A stretch of DNA of 64,000 nucleotides. It comes from Altererythrobacter epoxidivorans (GTDB lineage Bacteria > Pseudomonadota > Alphaproteobacteria > Sphingomonadales > Sphingomonadaceae). The translations under genes were made by a program, and so were the position numbers. The stretch lies in assembly GCF_001281485.1 (NCBI RefSeq), contig NZ_CP012669.1:2511501-2575500 (forward strand). The letters are read 5' to 3'. The notes under the pieces were generated by a model. It did not search any database and was not told where the DNA came from. It worked only from the letters and a program-made list of their open reading frames with translations. Of the stretch, positions 33,327 through 42,995 are shown in pieces. Positions within the stretch are counted from its first letter, which is position 1, and each line of letters opens with the position of its first letter.

Positions 33327-35066
33327 TTAGGTTCCGGACTTTGCTTTTTTTGCCTTTTCCTGCTGTTCGGCGACCCACGCCTGCCAGCGTTCGACAGTGG
33401 CGCTGTAGCGGAGGACCTTGGCCAACGGATCGATCACATAGTGCATCCTCTCCGAGCCGAGGTTCACGCTACCTTTGCCGCCTGTCATCGGGACAGAGAC
33501 CACGCGCCCGCCGAACTGCACCTCCACCGGCATGGGGAAGGGCTTGCCGCTCTCGCGTACCCATTCGAGTTCCAGCCTGTCGCCGACCCGGTTCTGCTTG
33601 AGGACAGGCAAAGCCGCCTCGCGCAGGTAGGTGTCGAAGAACCATCCCAGGTCCTTGCCGCTTTCTTCTTCCGCTATGCGCTGGAAATCGGCGGTGCTGC
33701 GAAATTGCGGGACGAAATTACCGGGCTTGGGATCGGCGCGGCCGTAAACCAGGCGGCGGATCGAAGTGAAGAAGGCCTCGTCGCCGATCAGTTGGCGAAG
33801 CGTGTGCGAAATCTGGCTGCCCTTCGAATAGATGTCCTTCCCCCAGCCTGCATCGGTGTCGAGATAATAGTTCGACGTGATCGGGGACGAGGGAACGACC
33901 GGCGTACGATTGAGCAGAGCGAGCCGCTGGCTCGATAGCGCTGCGAGATAGGCCGCCTCGCCATCGCGCCACTGCTGGAACAGCGGCTGCATGTATGTGC
34001 CCAGGCCTTCCTGCAGCCACATGTCGTTATTGCTTGAATTGGTCAGTTGGTTGGCGAACCATTCGTGCGCAAACTCGTGCTGGGCCAGACCGTCGTATCC
34101 TTGCGGCGACGGCTTAAACTCGTTGCCATAGGCATTGATCGTCTGGTGCTCCATACCAAGGTGAGGGGTCTCTGCCAGGCCCACCTTTTCGTCGCCAAAG
34201 GGGTAGGGGCCGATCATTTCCTCGAAGAAATCGAGATAGGTCTTCATTTCATCGAGCAGGGCCGCGGCTTGTGGAGCGTGGCCCGGCAGGTGCCAGAATT
34301 TCAGCGGGATCGTGTTGCCGAACCGGCTTTCGAAACTTGCGCTCGCAAGCTCGTAGGGCCCGACATTGATGGCAATGGCATAAGTATTTGGATTGCGCGT
34401 GCTCCAGCGCCATGTCGTCCAGCCGTCTGCCGTGTCATGACCCAGAAGCGTTCCGTTGCCCGCAGCGACGAGGCCTTCCGGCACGGTAATCGCGCTGTTC
34501 AGCCGTTCGACCTCCTTGGTCGGATGGTCGATACAGGGCCAGAACATGTCGCACCCTTCCATCTGGACGGCGGTCGCAACCCAGGGTTTGCCCTCGGGCG
34601 TTTCGCTCCAGACGAAGCCGCCGTCCCATGGCGCGCGCTTGGCCACCCAGGGTTTGCCGTTCCAGGCAATCGAGACCCTGGCGGTTTCGCCAGCGGCGAG
34701 CGTCCGGCCGAGCGGAATTGAAAGCTGCCCGTCGGCGCTTTCGTAGCGGGTTTCGTTTCCATCGACCGTGATCGAAGTTACCGAAAACCGCGGATCGAGG
34801 TCGAATTCGGCCATCTCGACCGGGGCATTGGCGCGAATGATATAGTCCGCTTCGCCCGAGATCGCCTTGTTTGCAGGATCGATCCTGATCGCAAGATCGA
34901 GGCGGGGGAGATCGGTCGCCGCCTGCGCAACGCTAAGGGGTGCACCGCTATCGGCGGTGAACGGGCTTAGCGGGGGCAGGCTCTCTGCCGGTACCGGCGG
35001 TTCCTGCGCGGCAGCTTGCGTGGCGGTGCCTGCAAGCAACAGAGCGGCGAAAGTCGAAAAGCGCAT
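33327..35066 (-). CDS. M1 family aminopeptidase (secreted)
   Basis: A 579-residue zinc peptidase with a signal peptide (MRFSTFAALLLAGTATQAAAQ, in part). Zinc site HEFAHEW has H330, E331 and H334, and the third ligand E353 follows 18 residues later. The exopeptidase motif is present as GMEHQ. ATG 35066 is chosen because the GGGGAGG ribosome site sits seven bases upstream. That site lies inside the 3' arm of the preceding hairpin, an unusual arrangement. It probably trims peptides in the periplasm. It is downstream of clpA. Confidence 0.94.
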   Translation of the reverse strand: MRFSTFAALLLAGTATQAAAQEPPVPAESLPPLSPFTADSGAPLSVAQAATDLPRLDLAIRIDPANKAISGEADYIIRANAPVEMAEFDLDPRFSVTSITVDGNETRYESADGQLSIPLGRTLAAGETARVSIAWNGKPWVAKRAPWDGGFVWSETPEGKPWVATAVQMEGCDMFWPCIDHPTKEVERLNSAITVPEGLVAAGNGTLLGHDTADGWTTWRWSTRNPNTYAIAINVGPYELASASFESRFGNTIPLKFWHLPGHAPQAAALLDEMKTYLDFFEEMIGPYPFGDEKVGLAETPHLGMEHQTINAYGNEFKPSPQGYDGLAQHEFAHEWFANQLTNSSNNDMWLQEGLGTYMQPLFQQWRDGEAAYLAALSSQRLALLNRTPVVPSSPITSNYYLDTDAGWGKDIYSKGSQISHTLRQLIGDEAFFTSIRRLVYGRADPKPGNFVPQFRSTADFQRIAEEESGKDLGWFFDTYLREAALPVLKQNRVGDRLELEWVRESGKPFPMPVEVQFGGRVVSVPMTGGKGSVNLGSERMHYVIDPLAKVLRYSATVERWQAWVAEQQEKAKKAKSGT

Positions 35067-35067
35067 G

Positions 35068-35098
35068 AAAAAACCTCCCCTGAAGGACAGGGGAGGTT
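35068..35098 (-). terminator. clpA terminator hairpin containing the M1 peptidase ribosome binding site
   Basis: On the minus strand AACCTCCCCTG-TCCTT-CAGGGGAGGTT, a perfect 11-pair stem, then TTTTC and the ATG of the M1 gene. The stem and T run make a normal intrinsic terminator for clpA, 38 bases past its stop. The 3' arm GGGGAGG is at the same time the Shine-Dalgarno sequence of the next gene. Confidence 0.75.
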
Positions 35099-35135
35099 CA
35101 ATCACATTCGCGCAGTTTAAGCTAGCGCTGCAAGC

Positions 35136-37538
35136 TCAGCTTTCGCTGTCGCCCTTGCCTTCGCCAGCTTCCGCATCGGGATTTCCGGGCGCGCCGCTGG
35201 GCGGAGCCTTCTTCGCCGCCGGCTTTTTCTTGGCCGCAGCCTTGCGCTTGGGCTTCGCCTTTGGCGGGGCAGGGGTCAGCTCGAAGTTCGGCTTGCCGTC
35301 CTTGACGCTGACATGGACCTCGCCGCCGTCGGACAGCTTGCCGAACAGCAGTTCTTCGGCCAGCGGCTGCTTGATCTTTTCCTGGATCAGGCGGCCCATC
35401 GGCCTTGCACCGTAGAGCTTGTCATAGCCCTTGTCGGCCAGCCAGTCGCGGGCATCCTTGTCGAACTGGATGTGGACGTTCTGTTCTGCGAGCTGCAGTT
35501 CGAGCTGGAGGATGAACTTGTCCACCACGCGCGCAACAGTGCTCTTGCCGAGATAGGCGAAGGGCACGATCGCATCGAGGCGGTTGCGGAATTCGGGGGT
35601 GAACATCTTCTTCACCGCCTCTTCACCAGCATCTTCCTTCGACACATCGCCGAAGCCAATGCCCTGGCGCGCCATGTCGGATGCACCGGCATTGGTCGTC
35701 ATGATCAGCACCACATTGCGGAAGTCGACCGTCTTGCCGTGATGATCGGTCAGGCGGCCGTTATCCATCACCTGCAGCAGGATGTTGAAGAGGTCGGGAT
35801 GCGCCTTCTCGATTTCGTCGAGCAGGAGCACGCAGTGCGGGTTCTGATCAACCGCATCGGTTAAAAGTCCACCCTGGTCATAACCAACATAACCCGGAGG
35901 TGCGCCAATCAGGCGACTTACCGAGTGGCGCTCCATGTATTCGGACATGTCGAAGCGCTTCAGCTCGATGCCCATGATGCTGGCCAGCTGTCGCGCGACT
36001 TCCGTCTTGCCGACGCCGGTGGGGCCGCTGAACAGGAACGAACCGATCGGCTTGTCCGGATCGCGCAGGCCTGCACGGCTGAGCTTCATCGCGGTCGAAA
36101 GGCGATGGATCGCCTCGTCCTGGCCGAAGACGACGTGCTTGAGGTCGCGTTCGAGGTTCTCGAGCGCCTTCTTGTCGTCCTTGCTGACGGTTTTCGGCGG
36201 GATGCGTGCCATCGTCGCGATCACGGCCTCGATTTCCCTGGCGGTGATCTTCTTCTTGCGGCGGCTGGGCGGGACCAGCATCTGCATCGCGCCGACCTCG
36301 TCGATCACGTCGATCGCCTTGTCCGGCAGCTTGCGGTCGTTGATGTAGCGCGCCGACAGCTCGACTGCTGTCTTGATCGCGTCGGGCGTGTACTTGACCT
36401 TGTGGTGTTCCTCGAACGCACTGCGCAGACCCTGCAGGATCTTCACCGTATCGTCGATCGTCGGCTCGTTGACGTCGATTTTCTGGAACCGGCGCAGCAG
36501 CGCGCGATCCTTTTCGAAGTGATTGCGGAATTCCTTGTAGGTGGTCGAACCGATGCAGCGGATCGTACCCCCGGACAGCGCCGGCTTGAGCAGGTTGGAA
36601 GCGTCCATCGCGCCGCCGCTCGTGGCACCAGCCCCGATGACGGTGTGGATTTCATCGATGAACAGGATCGCGTCGGGCATCTGCTCCAGTTCGTTGACGA
36701 CCTGCTTCAGACGCTCTTCGAAATCGCCGCGATAACGGGTTCCGGCCAGCAGCGCGCCCATGTCGAGCGAATAGATGACCGCGTCCTGCAGCACTTCGGG
36801 CACGTCGCCTTCGACGATCTTGCGTGCCAGGCCTTCTGCAATGGCGGTCTTGCCTACGCCGGGATCGCCCACATAGAGCGGGTTATTCTTGCTGCGACGG
36901 CAGAGGATCTGGACGGTACGATCGACCTCGGGGCCGCGGCCGATCAGCGGATCGACCTTGCCCGCTTCCGCTTTGGCATTGAGGTTGACCGTAAACTGGT
37001 CGAGCGCGGTTTCCTTCTTTGCCGCTTCCTTGGTCTGTTCGGCAGCTTCGGGCTGGCCATCCTCGGCGCCCTGCGGCCCCTTCGATTCGAGCTGGCGCCC
37101 GCCCTTGCCGATACCGTGGCTGATGTAGCTCACCGCATCGAGGCGGCTCATGTCCTGCTGCTGCAGGAAGTAGACGGCATAGCTGTCACGCTCCGAAAAC
37201 AGAGCCACCAGCACGTTGGCGCCAGTCACCGTATCCTTGCCCGACGACTGAACGTGCAGGATGGCGCGCTGGATCACTCGCTGGAAGCCGGCGGTCGGCT
37301 GCGGATCCGACCCATCCTCTGTCTTGAGCGACTGGTATTCCTGGTCGAGGTACTGCTTCACCACCTCGCCCAGTTCGGCAAGATCGACCCCGCATGCGCC
37401 CATCACTTGCGCTGCATCCTCGTCATCGATCAACGCCAGCAGCAGGTGTTCCAGCGTGGCATATTCGTGCCGACGCTCGGATGCATTGGCGAGAGCGTTG
37501 TGCAGCGTTCTTTCGAGGTTCTGGGCAAAGCTTGGCAT
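35136..37538 (-). CDS. clpA: ATP-dependent Clp protease ATP-binding subunit ClpA
   Basis: An 800-residue Hsp100 unfoldase for ClpP. The N-domain is followed by AAA domain 1 (GDPGVGKTA) and AAA domain 2 (GPTGVGKTE). The ClpP-docking loop GIGFGDV carries the needed IGF. The C-terminus has an extra ~50-residue tail rich in Lys, Ala and Pro ([19 protein letters not shown]) then acidic/Gly residues, not found in E. coli ClpA. No clpS is encoded next to it, although the two are often adjacent. It ends at the terminator shared with the M1 gene. Confidence 0.97.
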   Translation of the reverse strand: MPSFAQNLERTLHNALANASERRHEYATLEHLLLALIDDEDAAQVMGACGVDLAELGEVVKQYLDQEYQSLKTEDGSDPQPTAGFQRVIQRAILHVQSSGKDTVTGANVLVALFSERDSYAVYFLQQQDMSRLDAVSYISHGIGKGGRQLESKGPQGAEDGQPEAAEQTKEAAKKETALDQFTVNLNAKAEAGKVDPLIGRGPEVDRTVQILCRRSKNNPLYVGDPGVGKTAIAEGLARKIVEGDVPEVLQDAVIYSLDMGALLAGTRYRGDFEERLKQVVNELEQMPDAILFIDEIHTVIGAGATSGGAMDASNLLKPALSGGTIRCIGSTTYKEFRNHFEKDRALLRRFQKIDVNEPTIDDTVKILQGLRSAFEEHHKVKYTPDAIKTAVELSARYINDRKLPDKAIDVIDEVGAMQMLVPPSRRKKKITAREIEAVIATMARIPPKTVSKDDKKALENLERDLKHVVFGQDEAIHRLSTAMKLSRAGLRDPDKPIGSFLFSGPTGVGKTEVARQLASIMGIELKRFDMSEYMERHSVSRLIGAPPGYVGYDQGGLLTDAVDQNPHCVLLLDEIEKAHPDLFNILLQVMDNGRLTDHHGKTVDFRNVVLIMTTNAGASDMARQGIGFGDVSKEDAGEEAVKKMFTPEFRNRLDAIVPFAYLGKSTVARVVDKFILQLELQLAEQNVHIQFDKDARDWLADKGYDKLYGARPMGRLIQEKIKQPLAEELLFGKLSDGGEVHVSVKDGKPNFELTPAPPKAKPKRKAAAKKKPAAKKAPPSGAPGNPDAEAGEGKGDSES

Positions 37539-37692
37539 GCGATGGTTCTCTTGTGGGTCTTCTGGTTATCTAACGTGAGCCTGCGACCGCCCTCTTGAAA
37601 GAGAGCATGAAGGAGCTTGGTTAAAAGCTATATGGGCGCTCCCGCCGCGATTGCGAATCTCGGGGGAGCGACCGGGCATTAGGCTGGCAGCC

Positions 37693-37896
37693 TCATGTTC
37701 CGGGCTTCCTGAAAAGCATTTCCGCAGCGTCGCGATGGGCAGCGGATTTGAGGCGATGACTTTCCACCCGGGCGATTTCAGCCTTGAGCAGGGCGATCCG
37801 CGTCTCCAGTTCGTCAACCGAATAGGGAGACAAATCCTCCGCAGCGAGCTTGCTCGCGGCGTCGCCTCTGGGGCGGGGGCGATCGTCTTCTTCCAT
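37693..37896 (-). CDS. DUF1192 family small protein
   Basis: A 67-residue protein with a disordered, charged N-terminus (MEEDDRPRPRGD) and the DUF1192 core LAAEDLSPYSVDELETRIAL, a short coiled-coil-forming helix. These proteins are short, cytosolic and of unknown role. An alternative start four codons upstream (MCVQ) is possible. It lies 154 bases upstream of clpA on the same strand, across a gap with a GC-rich inverted repeat. Confidence 0.8.
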   Translation of the reverse strand: MEEDDRPRPRGDAASKLAAEDLSPYSVDELETRIALLKAEIARVESHRLKSAAHRDAAEMLFRKPGT

Positions 37897-38041
37897 CTGA
37901 ACGCACATTCGCAAGCAAGCTGCCTTGCTGTCAATCCGGCCAGAGGGTAGGTCCGCGTCCGAAATCGATGTTTTCATCACTTTACCGGCGATGTGTTGCG
38001 ACAATGCACAGTTCCGGGCGGGGCATACAGGGACCGAAACG

Positions 38042-39049
38042 ATGCAGAACAGCCGCGAGAATATGCGGGCTATCCATTTCGAAACGCCCGGTGCGCCGGA
38101 CGTCCTTGCCATTTCGGAGGTGCAAAAGCCGACGCCCGGCCCCGGCGATGTGTTGATCGAGGTCGCCTATGCCGGCGTGAACCGTCCCGATTGCATCCAG
38201 CGTGCGGGCCATTATCCGGCTCCTCCCGGCGCATCGCCCATTCTCGGGCTCGAGGTTGCGGGCAAGGTCGTGGCCGTCGGCGATAACGTTCCACCTGAAC
38301 TCGTCGGGCAGGAAGTCGCTGCACTGACGCCCGGTGGCGGATATGCCGAATTTTGCACGGCGCCCTGGGGGCACTGCCTTCCTGTGCCTGACGGTATGTC
38401 GCTGAAGGAAGCGGCGGCCATTCCGGAAACGCTGTTCACGGTCTGGCACAATGTCTTCGAGCGCGGGATGGCGGCAGAAGGCGACCGCCTGCTCATCCAC
38501 GGCGGGACCAGCGGCATCGGGACCATGGCGATCATGCTTGCCAAGGCATTCGGGATCGAGGTTATCGTGACCTGTGGCGACGAAGCCAAATGCGAGGCCG
38601 CGCGCGAACTCGGCGCCGATCTGGCGATCAATTATCGCGATCAGGACTTCGTCGAGGCGATCAAGGATTACACGGGCGGTGCAGGCGTCAACGTCGTACT
38701 CGACATGGTGTCGGGCGACTATGTGCCGCGCAATCTCAAGTGCCTGGCGGAAGACGGGCGCCACGTCACCATCGCCGTGCTTGGCGGAATGCAGGCGACA
38801 CTGAACATGGCTGTTATCATGAGCCGGCGCCTGACGCTGACCGGATCGACGCTCCGCCCCCGTTCCGATGCGTTCAAGACCGCGCTGGCAGACGAGATTG
38901 CCCAGAACGCCTGGCCGCTGTTCACCTCTGGCGAGCTGAAGCCGGTCATGGACCGGACCTTCCCGCTGGCAGAGGCTGCGGCCGCCCACCGGCGGATGGA
39001 AGCGGGCGATCACATCGGCAAGATCGTGCTCGAGGTTGCAGGCGGCTGA
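38042..39049 (+). CDS. NAD(P)H-quinone oxidoreductase (PIG3/zeta-crystallin type)
   Basis: A 335-residue member of the zinc-free quinone oxidoreductase branch of MDR enzymes. GroES-like domain: EVAYAGVNRPDCIQRAG. Rossmann motif: HGGTSGIGTMAIMLAKAFG, then AAHRRMEAGDHIGKIVL at the end, typical of the TP53I3/PIG3 group. It reduces quinones with NADPH. ATG 38042 has AGGGA upstream; a second ATG at 38063 (MRAIHF) is where many homologues begin and is also plausible. Confidence 0.9.
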   Translation: MQNSRENMRAIHFETPGAPDVLAISEVQKPTPGPGDVLIEVAYAGVNRPDCIQRAGHYPAPPGASPILGLEVAGKVVAVGDNVPPELVGQEVAALTPGGGYAEFCTAPWGHCLPVPDGMSLKEAAAIPETLFTVWHNVFERGMAAEGDRLLIHGGTSGIGTMAIMLAKAFGIEVIVTCGDEAKCEAARELGADLAINYRDQDFVEAIKDYTGGAGVNVVLDMVSGDYVPRNLKCLAEDGRHVTIAVLGGMQATLNMAVIMSRRLTLTGSTLRPRSDAFKTALADEIAQNAWPLFTSGELKPVMDRTFPLAEAAAAHRRMEAGDHIGKIVLEVAGG

Positions 39050-39192
39050 AGCTGGCCCGCTTGGGAACAAGAACCGAATCTTTCGCCAGCGAAGGAATTG
39101 GTCGTTCAGCACTCGCCATAATCGGCTTTGGCATCAGGCCGTTTCATGACAGGTTGCCTGTGTCGTCGGTGGGGCGACGATGAACAGGGGCC

Positions 39193-39825
39193 ATGATGAC
39201 CGAGCGCTACACTTTGCACGAGGATCCGCGCAGCGGAAACTGTTACAAGATCAAGCTGACGGCGGCACTGCTCGGTATCCGGCTCGAAACCAGGCAATAC
39301 GATATCATGGCCGGGGAAACGCGGACGCCCGAATTTCTCGCCAATGTGAATCGCAATGGACGAATCCCCGTGCTCCAGATCGAGGAAGGCGAGCAGACGC
39401 GCTTCCTGCCCGAAAGCAATGCCGCATGCTGGTATCTCGCCAGCGTTAGTGCGCTGATTCCGGAAGGAAAATTCGCCCAGGCCGACATGCTTCGCTGGAT
39501 GTTTTTTGAACAATACAACCATGAACCCAACGTCGCGACATTGCGTTTCTGGCTGCGCTTCGTCGGCGAGGGGAACCTCAGTGAACAGCAGAAACAGATG
39601 CTGCCGGCAAAGCGCGCCGCTGGGATCGACGCGCTGAACGTGATGGAGGAACACCTCAAATCCGCGCGCTGGATGGCAGGCGGTGCAGTGACGCTCGCCG
39701 ACATTGCCCTGTTCCCCTACACCCATGTCGCGGAAGAGGGCGGCTTCGGGCTCGACGATTATCCTGCGATCAAGGACTGGATCGGGCAGATGCAATCTCT
39801 GCCCGGTTTTATCCCGATGGACTGA
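39193..39825 (+). CDS. glutathione S-transferase family protein
   Basis: A 210-residue protein. The N-terminal thioredoxin-like domain has DPRSGNCYKIKLTAALLGI with Ser/Cys near the active-site position and NRNGRIPVLQIEEG (cis-Pro loop). The helical C-terminal domain includes AGGAVTLADIALFPYTHVAEEGG (in parts). The class is a bacterial theta/beta-like GST and the substrate is unknown. A Met at 39196 is an equal alternative start. It is followed by a likely terminator. Confidence 0.88.
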   Translation: MMTERYTLHEDPRSGNCYKIKLTAALLGIRLETRQYDIMAGETRTPEFLANVNRNGRIPVLQIEEGEQTRFLPESNAACWYLASVSALIPEGKFAQADMLRWMFFEQYNHEPNVATLRFWLRFVGEGNLSEQQKQMLPAKRAAGIDALNVMEEHLKSARWMAGGAVTLADIALFPYTHVAEEGGFGLDDYPAIKDWIGQMQSLPGFIPMD

Positions 39826-39904
39826 CACCTTCGGCACGCGGCGGCGCCCCTCGTCCTTCGCGCTTGCCGAATCCGGCCAAGTCGCCTATCTGTTCCGGTG
39901 CAAC

Positions 39905-39926
39905 GGCCGCTCCGCAAGGGGCGGCC
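39905..39926 (+). terminator. probable terminator after the GST gene
   Basis: GGCCGCTCC-GCAA-GGGGCGGCC with one mismatch, followed by CTTCTATTTT. It is 80 bases past the GST stop and 26 bases before the trcR start, so it might also shape the trcR leader. Confidence 0.55.
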
Positions 39927-39951
39927 CTTCTATTTTGAACGGAGTTTTCCC

Positions 39952-40677
39952 ATGGCCCAGCCCACCCCGCTGATGCCCCACGCCACCGCCACCTGGCTGG
40001 TCGACAACACCTCGCTGTCCTTCGAACAGATCGCTGAATTCTGCGGCCTGCACATTCTCGAAGTCCAGGCGATGGCCGACGATCTTGCTGGCAGCAAGTA
40101 CACCGGACGCGATCCGGTGCACTCTGGCGAGCTGACGCTGGCAGAGATCGGCCGCGGGCAGGAAGATTCCGAATACCGGTTGAAGATGCAGAAGGCGCCG
40201 GTCGAAGTGACCCGCACCAAGGGTCCGCGCTACACGCCGGTTTCCAAGCGCCAGGACAAGCCCGACGGCATCGCCTGGATCCTGCGCAGCCACCCCGAAG
40301 TTTCGGACGCGCAGATCTCGAAGCTGATCGGCACCACCCGCAACACCATCGGCGCGATCCGCGATCGCACCCACTGGAACATCCAGAACATCCAGCCGAA
40401 GGATCCGGTCACGCTCGGCCTGTGTTCGCAGCGCGAACTCGACGCCGTGGTCGCCAAGGCTGCCAAGCGCGCCGGCATTACCGAAGGTGAAGCTGTTCTG
40501 GGCGACGATCGAAGCGACAAGGAAAAGCTGATCGAGGAACTGCGCGCCGAACGCGATGCATCGGCCAAGGCTGCTGCAGAAGCGGCCCAGGAAGCAGAAG
40601 CAGAAGCATGGCTGGCTGCACGCCGCGAGGCCGAACAGGCCGAGATGGGCGTAAACGGCCCCGACGCTGGCGAGTAA
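39952..40677 (+). CDS. trcR: DUF1013 cell cycle transcriptional regulator TrcR
   Basis: A 241-residue protein conserved across alphaproteobacteria. The N-terminal part has WLVDNTSLSFEQIAEFCGLH, a helix-turn-helix; a second HTH-like segment reads VSDAQISKLIGTTRNTIGAI. The C-terminal ~60 residues form an Ala/Glu-rich coiled coil. The name TrcR comes from Caulobacter work linking DUF1013 to cell-cycle transcription; that role here is by homology. The ATG follows ACGGAG at good spacing. Confidence 0.87.
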   Translation: MAQPTPLMPHATATWLVDNTSLSFEQIAEFCGLHILEVQAMADDLAGSKYTGRDPVHSGELTLAEIGRGQEDSEYRLKMQKAPVEVTRTKGPRYTPVSKRQDKPDGIAWILRSHPEVSDAQISKLIGTTRNTIGAIRDRTHWNIQNIQPKDPVTLGLCSQRELDAVVAKAAKRAGITEGEAVLGDDRSDKEKLIEELRAERDASAKAAAEAAQEAEAEAWLAARREAEQAEMGVNGPDAGE

Positions 40678-40747
40678 TCCTTCGCGTTCAGCGACCTAGC
40701 AGCGGATAATACTTGTCGAGTGGCATGGCTTGCGTCATGCTACTGAC

Positions 40748-42433
40748 ATGGCTGTAAATAACTCGGGTTACCATCATCCCACGCCGTGGGACACGCAGTT
40801 CGAAGCGCTGTCCTTGCCGGACATGTTCGCGCGCACGAGCCGCCTGCGCGCCGAAGCGCCGCTGATCCATTTCCTGGGGCGCGAATACAGCTATTCCGAA
40901 TTGTTCGAGGATGCCCGGCGGTTCGCTTCGGCGCTCGCCGATCGAGGTATTGCGAAGGGCGACCGGGTCGGGTTGTTCCTTCCCAACGTCCCGATCTACG
41001 TGGCTGCTTACTACGGCGCGATGATGGCTGGCGCGATCGTCGTCAATTTCTCGCCGCTCTATACCGTGCACGAACTGGCACAGCAGGTGGCTGACAGCGG
41101 CACGCGCCTGTTGGTCACCGTCGACGTGCCCGAACTTTACGGCACGGCCGAAAAGGTCCTGCACGGTTCCGGGCTTGAAACGCTGGTCGTTGGCGAGCTT
41201 GCCGCCATGCTGCCCATGACCAAGCGCATTGGAATGAAGCTTTTCGCGCGCAGCAAGATTGCGAAGCTCGCGAGCAGTCCGGACATCCTGCGCTGGGGGG
41301 ACTTGCTGGGCAAACAGCCGGCGAATGGTTTCGAGCCCATGCCGCTCGATCCTTCGGGCGTCGCACTGCTGCAATATACAGGCGGCACTACAGGAACACC
41401 CAAAGGTGCAATGCTCAGCCATGCAAACCTGTCGATCAATGCGCAGCAGGTATGTGGGATCAATCCCTTCGGAGTGCCGGAGAGCGAAGTCTTCATGGGC
41501 GCGCTGCCGATGTTCCACGTGTTCGCCAACACGGCCCTGCTGAATCATGCCGTTGCGAGCGGGGCCTCGATCGCGATGGTCCCCCGTTTCGATGCCAAGC
41601 AGGTGCTCGAAACGATCGAGAAATACCATGCAACCGGTTTTCCCGGCGTGCCGACGATGTTCCAGGCCCTGCTCGATCACCCGGATCTCGATTCGACCAA
41701 TCTATCGTCGCTCAAGGTATGCATTTCGGGTGGGGCGCCGCTGCCTGCACCCGTGCGCGAACAATGGGAAAGCCGGACCGGGGTGCGCCTCGTTGAGGGA
41801 TACGGGCTCACCGAAAGTTCGGGCGTGGTTTCGGCCAACCCTTATGTCGGGGAGCGGAAGCCGGGGACTATCGGGCAAGTGGTTGCGGGCACCGAAATCC
41901 TCCTGCTCGACAAGGAGGACCCGACGAAACTCGCCGAGGATGGCGAGCCGGGCGAACTGGCGATTCACGGGCCCCAGATCATGCAGGGTTACTGGAACCG
42001 GCCGGAAACCGCCGCCGAAACCTTCATCGAGCATGACGGCAAGCGCTGGCTGCGCACCGGTGATGTGGCGACGCAGGATCATGATGGCTTCATAGAGATT
42101 GTCGACCGCATCAAGGACATGATCGCAGTCGGCGGCTTCAAGGTTTTCCCGAGCGAGGTCGAGAAAGTCCTGCTCCAGCATCCGGCTGTGAAGGAGGCGC
42201 TCGTCCTCGGCCTGCCTGACCCGTACCGCGGCGAAAGCGTGAACGGTTACGTCACCGTGCTGGAAGGCGTCGATATCACGGAGGCAGAGATCATGGGCTG
42301 GGCGAACGAACGGCTCGGCAAGCATGAGCGGCTCGAACACATCGGCATTCGCGACAGCCTGCCCAAGACCATGGTGGGCAAACTCGATCGCAAGACTCTG
42401 AAGGCGGAATTGCTAGGCCAAGCCGGAGCCTGA
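40748..42433 (+). CDS. long-chain fatty-acid-CoA ligase
   Basis: A 561-residue AMP-forming acyl-CoA synthetase. The phosphate-binding loop is YTGGTTGTPKGAMLSH, A5 motif is YGLTESSG, A7 TGDVATQDHDGFIEIVDR (in part) and A8/A10 KDMIAVGGFKVFPSEVE with K near PKTMVGKLDRK. It activates fatty acids for degradation or lipid synthesis. ATG 40748 is preferred to an upstream TTG. The upstream region is short (70 bases from trcR). It ends at a bidirectional terminator. Confidence 0.94.
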   Translation: MAVNNSGYHHPTPWDTQFEALSLPDMFARTSRLRAEAPLIHFLGREYSYSELFEDARRFASALADRGIAKGDRVGLFLPNVPIYVAAYYGAMMAGAIVVNFSPLYTVHELAQQVADSGTRLLVTVDVPELYGTAEKVLHGSGLETLVVGELAAMLPMTKRIGMKLFARSKIAKLASSPDILRWGDLLGKQPANGFEPMPLDPSGVALLQYTGGTTGTPKGAMLSHANLSINAQQVCGINPFGVPESEVFMGALPMFHVFANTALLNHAVASGASIAMVPRFDAKQVLETIEKYHATGFPGVPTMFQALLDHPDLDSTNLSSLKVCISGGAPLPAPVREQWESRTGVRLVEGYGLTESSGVVSANPYVGERKPGTIGQVVAGTEILLLDKEDPTKLAEDGEPGELAIHGPQIMQGYWNRPETAAETFIEHDGKRWLRTGDVATQDHDGFIEIVDRIKDMIAVGGFKVFPSEVEKVLLQHPAVKEALVLGLPDPYRGESVNGYVTVLEGVDITEAEIMGWANERLGKHERLEHIGIRDSLPKTMVGKLDRKTLKAELLGQAGA

Positions 42434-42448
42434 AGGCGTTTCGGCAAT

Positions 42449-42485
42449 GAAAAAGGGACGCGGGCCTTGCGGCTGCGTCCCTTCA
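42449..42485. terminator. bidirectional terminator between acyl-CoA ligase and bactofilin genes
   Basis: AAGGGACGC (42453-42461) and GCGTCCCTT (42475-42483) pair perfectly, with an inner GCC-TTGC-GGC stem. An A run precedes it, and the site lies between convergent stops. Confidence 0.85.
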
Positions 42486-42518
42486 ATCCCGTCCAAGGGA
42501 AATCGGTATAGGCGAGCC

Positions 42519-42995
42519 TCAGCCGGCGAGCGTGAGCTCGGGCTTGTCAGGCGAACCCGGCTTGTCGCCAGCTGCCGCAGGTGCCTTGGCCTGGCCCTGA
42601 TTGGGGCGGCTGTGGGCGAAACGGCCTTCGACATGGGCGCCCTGTTCGATGGTCAGCGCGTCATACTGGACGTCACCTTCGATGCGGGCGCTTTTCAGCA
42701 CGACCAGTTCGCGGGCGCGGATCGACCCGACAACCTTGCCGGCAAGGCGCGCGCTCTGCGCTTCGATACCACCCGACACCACGCTGGTTTCGCCCTGAAC
42801 GAGCGAAGCGCACTTGATGTCGCCTTCGACGGTGCCATCGACGTGGAGATCGGCAGAGGCCGAGATGTCGCCTTTGATGACGACGTCGGAACCGATCACG
42901 GAAAAGGTAGAATTGTTGCCACGGCTGGCCATGGGTCTCTCCGGAATATTAGCGACGCGCGAGTTCTGGGACTCGTCGGACTTCTTTGAGAACAT
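42519..42995 (-). CDS. bactofilin (polymer-forming cytoskeletal protein)
   Basis: A 158-residue bactofilin. The beta-helix core runs about residues 28-125 (FSVIGSDVVIKGDISASADLHVDG, in parts; ARLAGKVVGSIRARELVVL). The C-terminus is Pro/Ala/Gly-rich and disordered. I chose ATG 42995 because it gives MFSKKSDES, matching the short N-terminal membrane-targeting motif of bactofilins. It overlaps the end of the M23 gene by 47 bases. A second start at 42932 (MASRGN) has a good GGAGA site and may also be used. The scaffold probably localises the coupled M23 hydrolase. Confidence 0.92.
   Translation of the reverse strand: MFSKKSDESQNSRVANIPERPMASRGNNSTFSVIGSDVVIKGDISASADLHVDGTVEGDIKCASLVQGETSVVSGGIEAQSARLAGKVVGSIRARELVVLKSARIEGDVQYDALTIEQGAHVEGRFAHSRPNQGQAKAPAAAGDKPGSPDKPELTLAG

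Noticed and set aside
35925..37598. Long open frame of 557 codons on the plus strand opposite clpA
   Set aside because: clpA on the minus strand has complete family motifs; long antisense frames are common in GC-rich genes with this codon use.
37590..37610. CTTGAAA resembling a sigma-32 -35 box near clpA
   Set aside because: It is on the strand opposite to clpA and no CCCCAT element follows at the right distance.
41511..41526. parS-like TGTTCCACGT in the acyl-CoA ligase gene
   Set aside because: Only the left part matches; the right half reads GTTCGC, so it is not a palindrome and is explained by the conserved MFHV codons.
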